Below are positions 1 to 8,081 of a stretch of 64,000 bases of DNA, piece by piece. Source of the DNA: CAVVSQ01 sp963848825 (lineage in GTDB: Bacteria; Planctomycetota; Planctomycetia; Gemmatales; Gemmataceae); assembly GCA_963848825.1 (NCBI GenBank), contig CAWKFA010000008.1, positions 434,001 through 498,000 of the forward strand, read 5' to 3'. A program made the position numbers and the translations under genes. The notes under the pieces were generated by a model, which was not told the origin of the DNA, did not search any database, and saw only the letters and a list, made by a program, of their open reading frames with translations. Each line of letters starts with the position of its first letter. Positions within the stretch are counted from its first letter, which is position 1.

Positions 1-652
1 CTGCTAACTGCCGCAGCGCATATTCCAGGCTGCTTAATTCGGCTTGACGGCGTGTGATATCGAACTCTTCGGCAAGGGCAGGGTGGGTGTAGCGCAATTC
101 GCGGGCCACCCTCTGCATGGCGGCATAAAGGTTCATGCCCGCGGTCAGGGCCAACGTCAAAAGGTCGATGGCAGTGGGCAACCCACGCTCAATTTCGCGC
201 GCCCGCGCACGGCCCTGTGCCTGGAGAACAAGGCGCGGCAAGCTATAGGCAACGATGGCCAACACGATGCCGACCAGCGCGATGACCGGGATGTCCTGGG
301 GATCGAGAATCAGCGCCAGCGCACCGGTCACGCCCAGGCACAACAGCACTAGCACGTTGCGCAGGGCCAAATAATCGGTGAGGGCATTGTTGCGGTAATA
401 TCCCGCTGAGCGCAGGTCCTGGCAGAGCACCTCGCGCATGCCTTTGGTGGTCGGAATCAGGACCGCGAACGGGTACGTCAAGTATTCAAAGACCAACTCC
501 GACGACGGGCCTGTTGCCAGTTCAGCCCCGGGCGGCGGCGGGCGCTCGTTCACGGGTTCAGGCGGCTCCCAGGCATGGCGCAAGGCGACAAAGGAAATAA
601 CGACGGTGGGCACCAGGAGTAGGGCAGCCAGGATCCACATTTCAAGGGTCAC
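1..652 (-). CDS. tadC: TadC-like inner-membrane platform protein (3' end outside window)
   Basis: Second inner-membrane platform protein (type II secretion F family) of a Tad/Flp pilus; with TadB it forms the base on which the ATPase TadA acts. The visible ~217 residues show an N-terminal membrane segment, a hydrophobic pair near residues 95-135, and then the conserved GspF-type stretch containing GLPTAIDLLTLALTAGMNL. The GTG start at 652 overlaps the TGA of the preceding tadB (GTGA) and has AGGAG seven bases upstream, so translation is probably coupled. The C-terminal part, including the last membrane segments, runs off the left edge. Order tadA-tadB-tadC is the family norm. Confidence 0.85.
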   Translation of the reverse strand, partial: MTLEMWILAALLLVPTVVISFVALRHAWEPPEPVNERPPPPGAELATGPSSELVFEYLTYPFAVLIPTTKGMREVLCQDLRSAGYYRNNALTDYLALRNVLVLLCLGVTGALALILDPQDIPVIALVGIVLAIVAYSLPRLVLQAQGRARAREIERGLPTAIDLLTLALTAGMNLYAAMQRVARELRYTHPALAEEFDITRRQAELSSLEYALRQLA

Positions 653-667
653 GACAAGCTCCTGAGC

Positions 668-1604
668 TCAATAGTCGACGCGAAGCAGAAAAATAAACCA
701 AAGAACGCCGACAATCTCGAGAATAATCGCGGTGGCCAGCAGTTGGCGCCGGCGGTGGTCGTGAAAAGATCGCGCGTGTGTTCGGGCTGGAAGATCGCGT
801 AGGCGATAATGAGGACGGGGATCGCGGCGCCCAGAATAAGGCCGGCGATGCGAGCCAGCGCCGTGGCGGCCCGAAAATAGCCCAGAAACTGAATGCGATC
901 GCGGGTGCTGGCCGCCAGGCGATCGAGCAACAAGGCTAGATTGCCACCTGCCTGATAATAGAGGCCGACCGTGGAGACGAAAACATCGAAGTCGGACAGC
1001 CGTATCCGTTGGGCCGTGCTTTGCAGGGCCTTGTGGGGATGCAGTCCCAGATGAATTTGTCCCGAACAGCGCCGAAATTCCGCGGCCAGCGGTTCGTCGA
1101 GCTGATCGCCGGCTCGTGCCATCGATTGTTCGAGCGTCAAGCCGGCACGCAGGGAACGAGCCAGGAAGAAGAAAGCATCGGGAAGTTGTCCCTGAAGGAG
1201 GCGACGGCGCCGTGCCTGCAGGTACAGAAGAATTGCCAGCGGCAAAGTAATGCCGATCACCAGACCGGCGGCGCCGGCCCATTCCTCTTCGCCCCAGAAG
1301 AAACAGAGGGCCGCCAGGCTCAAGCCGGTCAAGACGACGAACCAGAGCAACTGGCTTGGCGACAGATCGAGCCCCGTCCCTCTGACCATCCCTTCGAACG
1401 ATTGATCCATGTGCACCGCGAGGTCGCCCGTGGCGCCTGGCGTGGCCAGCGGAAAATCCGTGTCCTCTCCGGCGTGGCGATAAAGCGACGGCGCTGCAGC
1501 CGGGCCTGGTACCCATCCATCACACGGCGCGCCACCGCGAAGACCAGGATGGTCAGGACAATAATCATCGCGGCGACAAATATATTGTGCTCGATCATGG
1601 GCAA
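668..1604 (-). CDS. tadB: TadB-like platform protein, split by two frameshifts
   Basis: Inner-membrane platform protein (GspF family) of the Tad pilus. Reading across frames gives about 312 residues, the usual TadB length: an N-terminal membrane anchor (MIIVLTILVFAVARRV), a central F domain with PDAFFFLARSLRAGLTLEQS, and a C-terminal membrane segment ending EIVGVLWFIFLLRVDY, a very typical TadB end. One frame change lies near 1430-1470 and another near 755, where GCCAACTG probably should read GCCCAACTG, that is, one C lost from a run. It starts three bases after tadA stops. A read error is more likely than a pseudogene. Confidence 0.85.
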
Positions 1605-1607
1605 CGC

Positions 1608-3025
1608 TTAGGATAAATAGGAATTGGGGAAACCACCGTCCGCCTCGCCGGCCTCCTCGACGACATCGGCGTCGGCAAATTCCTCCGGTACGACCTCTTC
1701 CGCGGCCATCTCCGCCGGTGGTACTTCCGCCGTGCTCAGGATCCTTTCGGCAAATAAACTATCGGGCACCGTCAAACCCGATGTGCGGAGTCGCGCCAGG
1801 AAGCCGGGTATCTTGCCGGTCGCATAAAATTCGCCGACCGCCATGCCTTTTTCGACGCCCGTCTGGCGAAAGCCAAACAGGTCGCGAACGACATAGCGAT
1901 TACCCTTGCGGCCGCGTATTTCCGTGATTTTCATGATCTTGCGGGCGCCTCCCTTGAGGCGGGCGATCTGGATGACCAGGTTGACCGCCGACGCGATGTA
2001 TTGCCGAATGACGGCCACGGGCATCTCGTAACCGGCCATCATCACCATCATTTCAAGGCGGGCCAGGGCATCGCGTGTGTCGTTGGAGTGAACGGTGGTG
2101 AGGCTGCCCTCATGGCCCGTGGTCATGGCCTGTAGCATGTCGAGCGCCTCGGCGCCCCGTACCTCGCCGATGATGATGCGATCAGGGCGCATGCGCAGCG
2201 CGTTGCGGACCAGGTCGCGTTGCCTCACTTCGCCGACCCCTTCGAGATTGGGGGGCCGGGTCTCCAGGCGCACCACGTGCGGTTGTTGCAACAGCAATTC
2301 AGCGGAATCCTCGATGGTCACGAGGCGTTCGTCGGTGGGAATGAACTTGGAGAGTGTATTGAGGAGAGTGGTCTTGCCGGCGCCGGTGCCCCCCGAAATG
2401 AGAATGCTGACGCGGCCGGCGACGGCGGCTTCCAGCAATTGCAGCATGGCGTGCGGCATGGTCGCGTTGGCGAGCAAGTCCTCGCAGCGCAGCCGTACGC
2501 CAAAGCGGCGGATTGACAGCACGGGACCCTGGAGCGCCAAGGGCGGCACGACGGCATTGACGCGCGAGCCGTCCGGGAGGCGGGCGTCTACCATGGGCGA
2601 GGTTTCATCGGCCCGGCGGCCGACGCGGGCCGCTATGCGCTGGATGATCTGCATGACATGGGCGTCATCGGCAAAGACAATATCGGTTTGCTCCAGGCGG
2701 CCGCCCCGTTCGACGTAGACTTCGTTGGGCCCGTTGACCAGGATGTCGCTGACCTCCGGATCGTCCATCAGTTTTTCCAGCGGTCCGAGCCCGAAAGCCT
2801 CGTCATAGATTTCGTCGACCAGCCGATCCCGCTCCCCCTCGTTGAGCGCCCGGGCGAGGATTGCGCGAGCCGCGTGGCCATCGAGCGGACCTCGTGGCGA
2901 AGCTGCTCCGGCTTCCAGGTCGTCAGTTTGGTCAGGTCGATCAGCTCGACCATCTGCCGGTGGGTCTCCGCCTTCAATTTTTGAAAGCGATGGGCATTGC
3001 CGGACTTGTCAATTTTGGTGGTCAT
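1608..3025 (-). CDS. tadA: TadA/CpaF secretion ATPase, one frameshift
   Basis: Hexameric cytoplasmic ATPase that powers Flp pilus assembly (VirB11/PulE family). About 472 residues once the frames at ~2860 are joined, matching CpaF length. The N-terminal domain has DPEVSDILVNGPNEVYVERG. The Walker A is GGTGAGKTTLLNTLS, the Walker B region is RIIIGEVRGAEALDMLQAM, and GHEGSLTTVHSNDTRDAL is the conserved His box. The C-terminus carries an acidic tail of about 50 residues rich in E, A and V after the ATPase core, which is unusual. The frameshift falls between RLAQ and the expected ARALNEGERDRLVDE. Confidence 0.9.
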
Positions 3026-3061
3026 GTCGCCATACAGGGTTAGAGGTTCGTCCGTCCGCGG

Positions 3062-4336
3062 CTACTCCACGAGGCGAACTTTGCAAATATACGGGTTGGT
3101 AATGTTCACTCCGCCCACGCCGCGCTGCGCAACGCTCGTCACGGCGCTGCGTGTGGACAACATACAGGGCTGTAACGTGAGCGCCACCCCGTTGCCGGTC
3201 GGCACGGCCCGCACAAGCCGGGCGGCGACGAAACCAGCGACGACCGCCTGTCCGCCCGTGGTGTCGAAGCTCTCATAAAGCGGCCAGATCCGTTTTTGAC
3301 CGGCGATGCCGTTAAGCTGGGCAGCCAGGTCGGAATAAATGCTGGCGTCACCGCGGGTGGCGCCTACAGTTAGCCGGTTGTCCGCGCTCGCCAGGGCAAA
3401 GACGCCGCCCAGGTCGTTCAAATCGGCCACCGTGATGCCGCTGCCAAGTTGCCGATCAAAGGTGGCTTGATTGCCGGCCGTCGCGAGATCGGCAATTCCG
3501 ATTAAAAGCAAAGCTGCACTGGCCTGGGTTTCGTCGGTTTGAACAACCAGAGTCGCCTCCGCCAGTTCGTCGCTGCCAACAGCGAAGGTGCCGCTTGAAG
3601 CATCGAAGCTCCAGTTATCCTGGCCAAGCAGCAATTGATTTTCCCAGGAGCTGGGAGTCCCGGCCGCGCCGCGGGTCAACAAGGCGACCGGCGCCAGGGC
3701 CAACGGCTGATCGCCGATCGGCTGGAAGCCAACGACGTCGCGATCCATGGTCGCCGTGGCCTGTACTGTCAAATCGGTGGAACCAATAAAGGTGAAGTTG
3801 GCGGCCAGGAGACCGACAGGATTGCCGCGGGCCTTGAGGCGGCGGGCGTTCAGGCGCACGGTGTTGACCTGCCCCAAAAAAGGGCTGCCGTTGTGCGTGC
3901 TGTCGAGATCGCCGACCACAAGGATGCGGCTGGCGGGATTGGGATTACGCGGCTGATCAAGAATGCCGAAGACGACGTCGCCATCGGCTGGGTTGGAAAA
4001 GGGCTTGGCTGGCATCAGGAGGGGCAGGGGTTTGCCGAGGACTTTGTTGGCCGTCGCGTAGAACTGGGCCTGCGTTCGCGCCGTGGCAATACGATTCATT
4101 TGCAATGTGGCATCGCCGGTCAACCAGGAATCATCGGCAAGCGACTGCAGGGCGGCCAGGCAGGCCGCATCGGCGGTGTTATGGAGGGCGGCTTTGCCCT
4201 CGGCGAGATAGGCGGCATTGATGGCCAAAACTAAAGCGCCCACCAGGACAGGGCAGGCGCACACAAAAAACAACGTCAGAGCAGTCGCGCGCCGTGGATT
4301 ACGTCGGCCCTCCCCATCGCTCGGTTGAGTGTACAT
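3062..4336 (-). CDS. tadG: TadG-like pilus assembly protein
   Basis: Intact protein of about 424 residues. A charged N-terminus (EGRRNPRRA) precedes one membrane helix (TALTLFFVCACPVLVGALVLAIN), followed by the TadE/TadG hallmark stretch LAEGKAALHNTADAACLAAL and a long exported domain rich in T, A and N. This is the pattern of Flp-locus TadG/DUF2134 proteins, whose exported part probably works as a minor pilus component or assembly factor. The ATG at 4336 is preferred over 4357 because GGGG lies ten bases upstream. It sits between cpaB and tadA on the same strand. The large C-terminal domain has no motif I recognise. Confidence 0.75.
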   Translation of the reverse strand: MYTQPSDGEGRRNPRRATALTLFFVCACPVLVGALVLAINAAYLAEGKAALHNTADAACLAALQSLADDSWLTGDATLQMNRIATARTQAQFYATANKVLGKPLPLLMPAKPFSNPADGDVVFGILDQPRNPNPASRILVVGDLDSTHNGSPFLGQVNTVRLNARRLKARGNPVGLLAANFTFIGSTDLTVQATATMDRDVVGFQPIGDQPLALAPVALLTRGAAGTPSSWENQLLLGQDNWSFDASSGTFAVGSDELAEATLVVQTDETQASAALLLIGIADLATAGNQATFDRQLGSGITVADLNDLGGVFALASADNRLTVGATRGDASIYSDLAAQLNGIAGQKRIWPLYESFDTTGGQAVVAGFVAARLVRAVPTGNGVALTLQPCMLSTRSAVTSVAQRGVGGVNITNPYICKVRLVE

Positions 4337-4412
4337 TGTTGGATTTACCCCGGACACATCGTCGCGGCTTGTTTGGACGCGGCTAACGGCGCAAACAGGG
4401 CCACGCCGCCTC

Positions 4413-5514
4413 TTAGCCTCCTCCCGCTGTCTTGCCGCGTAGAGGAGTTGGTGGCGAGCGGTTGATGATTGTTCCCGGCCGTTGCTGGTTGTTCGATTCC
4501 GCGCTCGCCGGCATGGGATTGCTAAACTGATAGCCGTAGCCCGGGATGTCGGGATCGACGGCTGCGCGATCGGCCGGAGAGAGGGGCACCATAAACTGCA
4601 CTACCCCTTTTTTCTCGCTGCCCTTGTACATCTCGATCGATCGGTTTTCCATAACGGAGAGTGGGGGCAGATGGAAAATGCGGTTCAAGATCGGCATCCG
4701 AGATGGAACGATTGCCTTGCGAAAGGGCGGCAATGCGTTTGTCCTCGTTCTTATATTCCTCGCTCGCGGGATCGTCCCAGGTGGTTGGAAACTCGGCCTT
4801 GGCTCCCTTGCCCAGGGGAGGCGTGGAAATTGGGACGAGTGTCAATTGCCCCTTGCTCTTGGCGTATTCAATAAGTGCGGCGCGGTAGGGATTGGCCGCC
4901 AGCGTGAAGGCCAAAGGCTTTCCTTCCGGGACTGGTGCGACCACCGGCCATAGCATGTCGCGTTTGAAGATGACGGGCAATCCTCGGGCAATGGGCGCAT
5001 AGCCTGACCTGGTGACCGGCGGGGTGCCGCTGCCTTCAATTTTCGTGCTCAGATATACATCGACGTGGTCGCCAATGCGAATGAGGCCGCCATTGGCGCG
5101 GTCCTTGGTGACTTCCACGTGAACGGCCACCATGCCCGGCGGCAAAACTTCGCCGACGCCTTTGGGGATTACCTGAGGAGTCAGATACTCGTTGTAAAGG
5201 ATTTGCCCTGCCCCGACATTGCGATTGAGCACGCGCATCGAGGCGGCTTCCGGTCGCGCGGACAGGTACTTCTCCGGGTTTTTTCGATAGTCGTCATACT
5301 CATCGGCCGTCAACTCCCGTACCTCGACGTCGCCCGGCGTCATGGCGATATCTTCGTAAAGGTTTTTCTTGGCGACCAGGACCTTGGGAAGCTGGACAAC
5401 GGGTTGTGGCTGCACGACAGGTGTGCGGAACACGCCAAAATAGCGAGCGGCGGCCAGGCCGGCCAGCCCGATCATGACAGCGATGAACAAGGCAAACAGA
5501 GTGCTAGCTCTCAC
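4413..5514 (-). CDS. cpaB: CpaB/RcpC-like pilus assembly protein, one frameshift
   Basis: Periplasmic CpaB/RcpC protein with a SAF-type domain, thought to link the inner-membrane machine to the secretin. It has an N-terminal membrane helix (TLFALFIAVMIGLAGLAAAR), a proline/valine linker, then KVLVAKKNLYEDIAMTPGDV and the SAF-like segment RVLNRNVGAGQILYNEYLTP, followed by GMVAVHVEV and GDHVDVYLS. The frame changes near 4680; the second part continues with ENRSIEMYKGSEKKGVVQF. The GTG at 5514 is preferred over a TTG at 5532 because GAGAGG lies just upstream. Joined length is about 367 residues. Confidence 0.8.
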
Positions 5515-5602
5515 GGTGAACCTCTCAGTCAATTCTCACGTCGTTCATGGACTCGCCAGCCGCCGTGACCACGCAAAATGGTCCCGCCTGGCGAGTAGCA
5601 CC

Positions 5603-6014
5603 TTACTCTCTGCGCATTATCGTTGAACCACTCAAAGGTCGGTTTTTGATACTGTAGGCCGCGAAGATCAACATATTTGGGACCACGGCGGCGGCGTCGG
5701 GGACTGTTACGCTCACGGTAACTGGGTTGCCCGATACATCGCTAAGGTGGGACGCAACCACCGCATTCTTGCCCAGGCTGCCATTGCCCAGGACTACGCG
5801 TGTTGCCGCCTCCACTTCCAACGCGGCTCCCTCCTTGGGCCGCGACGCGCACCCCTTCGCGGCTGGCCATGGTAAGCTGCTGGTCCGTGGACAAAATCAA
5901 GCTGAGCTCCACCATGCCGAGCACAAGAGCCAGGACAATCGGCAGCAGCATCAACAGCTCGACGGCATGAATGCCGCCTGGCCTACTGGTTTTATTGGCG
6001 GACGGACCAACCAT
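5603..6014 (-). CDS. tadE: TadE-like pseudopilin, one frameshift
   Basis: TadE-family minor pseudopilin of the Flp locus. The N-terminus carries RPGGIHAVELLMLLPIVLAL, with the conserved Glu at the start of the hydrophobic helix, then the TadE pattern STDQQLTMASREGVRVAAQG. The reading frame shifts near 5825 and resumes in VEAATRVVLGNGSLGKN through a beta-rich C-terminus ending MRRE. Joined length is about 137 residues, normal for TadE. It follows the small 6022-6165 gene by seven bases and precedes cpaB; GAGGT just before the ATG can serve as ribosome binding site. Confidence 0.75.
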
Positions 6015-6021
6015 ACGGACC

Positions 6022-6165
6022 TCAGGCGCGGTGCAGGCTTTCCATGCCGAGGGTTTTTGCCGGCGCTCCCGCGGCCGGTTGGGGCAGAGGAAGGTTCAAG
6101 TCAACCCGGAAGACCCACAACAGGACCAGGGCCGTCGCCAGCGCCAGCGGCAGCGCATAAGTCAT
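6022..6165 (-). CDS. Small membrane protein in the pilus operon (47 aa)
   Basis: A 47-residue frame whose ATG overlaps the stop of the prepilin peptidase gene (ATGA), with tadE starting seven bases after its stop. The protein begins MTYALPLALATALVLLWVFR, one membrane helix, followed by a short proline/leucine-rich exported tail (LNLPLPQPAAGAPAKTLG). The tight coupling on both sides supports a real gene. I do not recognise the family. It could be an unrecognised minor pilus component or a structural subunit of the inner-membrane complex. Confidence 0.5.
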   Translation of the reverse strand: MTYALPLALATALVLLWVFRVDLNLPLPQPAAGAPAKTLGMESLHRA

Positions 6166-6692
6166 GCCGCGCGCAGGCGCGGATCGCGCGGTACCGGCGC
6201 CTTGCCCTTTCTATCGGTCCGGGTGGGCGGAGCAGCTTGAGACCTTGGGGTAAGAAAGGTAATGGCCAGCTTCCCCATCAGTAGAACCATCAGGATAATT
6301 GTTGAAAGGGCCAAAATCCACACGGCCAAGTCAGGACCGACCCAGGCGCTCACCGCGGCGAAGAGCTTGACGTCCCCCCCCGGCATGCTCCCACGATCCA
6401 AAGCACGAAAAAGATGCCAAAGCCAGTGAAAAACCCAGCCAGTGTGAAGAGGAAGCCATCGGCGGCACCCATGAGAACACCACTGGGTTCGAACAGCCAC
6501 ACTTTGAGGCCCAGTTCGCCCATCCAGGAGCCGCGCCAGGTTGAACAGAATGCCCAGCGCCAAAACCGTTAAAGACAGCTTCTTGGGCACGACCATACGA
6601 CGTGAATCGATATAGGCGGCCACCAAAAGAAAGGCGATTAGAACGGCGTAATACAACCAGCCAAAGGGCAGGTTGGGGAAAAATGTAGGCAT
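6162..6692 (-). CDS. cpaA: Prepilin peptidase (TadV/CpaA, A24 family)
   Basis: Inner-membrane aspartic protease that removes the leader peptide of the Flp pilin. The first catalytic Asp lies in AAYIDSRRMVVPKKLSL, the second in GGDVKLFAAVSAWVG (the GxGD-type site). The single open frame is misleading: between about 6400 and 6530 the correct sequence is in another frame, with hydrophobic helices (GFLFTLAGFFTGFGIFFVLW), so two compensating indels are present, one probably in the G8 run near 6373-6380. The length of ~177 residues is normal. A GTG three bases upstream is an alternative start. Confidence 0.8.
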   Translation of the reverse strand: MPTFFPNLPFGWLYYAVLIAFLLVAAYIDSRRMVVPKKLSLTVLALGILFNLARLLDGRTGPQSVAVRTQWCSHGCRRWLPLHTGWVFHWLWHLFRALDRGSMPGGDVKLFAAVSAWVGPDLAVWILALSTIILMVLLMGKLAITFLTPRSQAAPPTRTDRKGKAPVPRDPRLRAA

Positions 6693-6839
6693 CACGGCAG
6701 CTTGACTCTTGTTGCTAGGTATAACGCTTGGGAAAGGGTATCACTTGAGTGAATTATACCACCGAAAGCTGCCGTTCGAAAATGGGGAGGTGCGAATAAT
6801 GCTTCGAACAGGCCACGGTCAGGTGAAAAGGGGAGAACG

Positions 6840-6892
6840 AATGGACATTCCAGGCATCGGACACTGAAGTTCCAGGGCCTGGAATGTCCATT
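6840..6892 (-). terminator. Hairpin directly after the pilin gene
   Basis: A perfect 16-bp inverted repeat (AATGGACATTCCAGGC and its complement) with a ~21-base loop lies 11 bases past the pilin stop codon, inside the pilus operon. It is followed on the minus strand by a pyrimidine-rich but not U-only stretch. A stem here would act as a partial terminator or as an mRNA 3' stabiliser, letting pilin be made in excess over the downstream assembly genes, as is common for major subunits. Confidence 0.55.
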
Positions 6893-6902
6893 AACCGATT
6901 GA

Positions 6903-7261
6903 TTAGGGAACCGCTTGATAGGGCAGACCGGGATTGATGACGGTCGAGTTGACCGGATCTTTGAAAACAATCCCTGGTTCCTGGATAGGCGAGGAGAAGG
7001 TAAAGTTGGCGGCAGGCGCCTCATAGTGGCCTGTGAGCCTTCCGAGCCGGCCGAATCTCCGGAAACGCCGGAAATCTCGAAGCCCGGATCGATCGCCATG
7101 ACGGCATTGGCCAACTGAGTAAGGCCGACGATCATGGCGATACGAAGATTGCCCATGCCCGCAATGATTCCGATGACCAGGATCACGGCAATGAAGAGCA
7201 ATTCGATGCTAATGATGAAGCCACCATCATCCTCCCACAATTGAGAAAGCAGTTTACGCAT
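6903..7261 (-). CDS. Flp/type IVb pilin-like protein, one frameshift
   Basis: First gene of the left arm, so the likely main pilin. It starts at an ATG with AGGAG eight bases upstream. The prepilin-like N-terminus is a short leader with WEDDGG, then FIISIELLFIAVILVIGIIAG, a continuous hydrophobic helix with one Glu five or six residues in. This resembles Flp-type cleavage after Gly, but the leader is acidic rather than basic and the usual Glu-Tyr pair is Glu-Leu. The frame shifts near 7040 and ends in NPGLPYQAVP, giving ~119 residues, longer than a classical Flp pilin (50-80). A pseudopilin role is possible. Confidence 0.65.
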
Positions 7262-8081
7262 GAAAGACACTCCTAACGTAAAGGAAAGGCCGCCGCACCC
7301 CCCTGGCCTGTAACATACAAGCACCTGGTGAATCGTTGGGAGAGGTAAGGAGCTCTATCCTGCAACATCCAAAAAATTAAAGAACGGACACAAGATTCCA
7401 GTCGTTAACCAAACGATTGCGAGTCGTCGCTGAGATTGCCTGAGGAACCTGAATTACTGGATAACCATCTCGCGCTATCAACGAAAATAAACCTGAAATG
7501 CCGTTTCTCTGCTAGCTCAACCCAGGTGAGCCTGGACATCCTTGATCAAGGTTAAATTTGCGAAGGTTTAATCCAACTTTTACAGATTGGCAAACCAAAC
7601 AAATCCACTAACGAATGGTGAACGAACTACTCTCAATCCCTCAAAAACTACCCTGTGACGCTGGGTGAGATTTGAATCATTATCTCATGGGAGAATAGGA
7701 AAGCAAGACTGAATGCGTAGATTTTTTGCATTTTTTGGAAATTAGGAGCCTTGCCGATTGCCAAACCCACGCATACCTCCACCCCATTTATTTGCGCCTT
7801 TCACGTATTTTTTCGGGCAAGCTCCTTTAACAGTCTACGTGCTAATTTGCCAGAGCAGCGATTGTTTGTTCGTAAACTATTAAAATACAGACGGTTGCGG
7901 CAATTAGTCGCGCGTAGGACATACGCGGAGCCTTGTCGGACCTGTTGGACCGCACCGCCGGAAATCTAAAGTTACCTAACCCGCAAACCCGATACTACCC
8001 TCACGACCGTCACAACGGGAAGCTCCTGCGTGGATGGGGTTTCGCTGTTGAATGAAGCCAAGCGGATTTGAAGGAGCAGCT
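7262..8081. promoter_or_regulatory. Divergent non-coding region between the two pilus arms
   Basis: About 820 bases separate the pilin start from the secretin start. The stretch is clearly more AT-rich than its surroundings and has no supported gene; a 72-codon plus-strand frame at 7751-7969 lacks a ribosome binding site and protein-like composition. It must hold the promoters of both arms. A small inverted repeat (CCAGG-TGAG-CCTGG) sits near 7522. I found no convincing sigma-54 element. Confidence 0.5.

Noticed and set aside
44..665. Two plus-strand frames at the left end
   Set aside because: The minus strand encodes tadC through the whole stretch with clear family motifs; the plus frames are its shadows.
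7751..7969. 72-codon plus-strand frame in the divergent region
   Set aside because: No ribosome binding site, odd composition, and it lies in AT-rich regulatory DNA.
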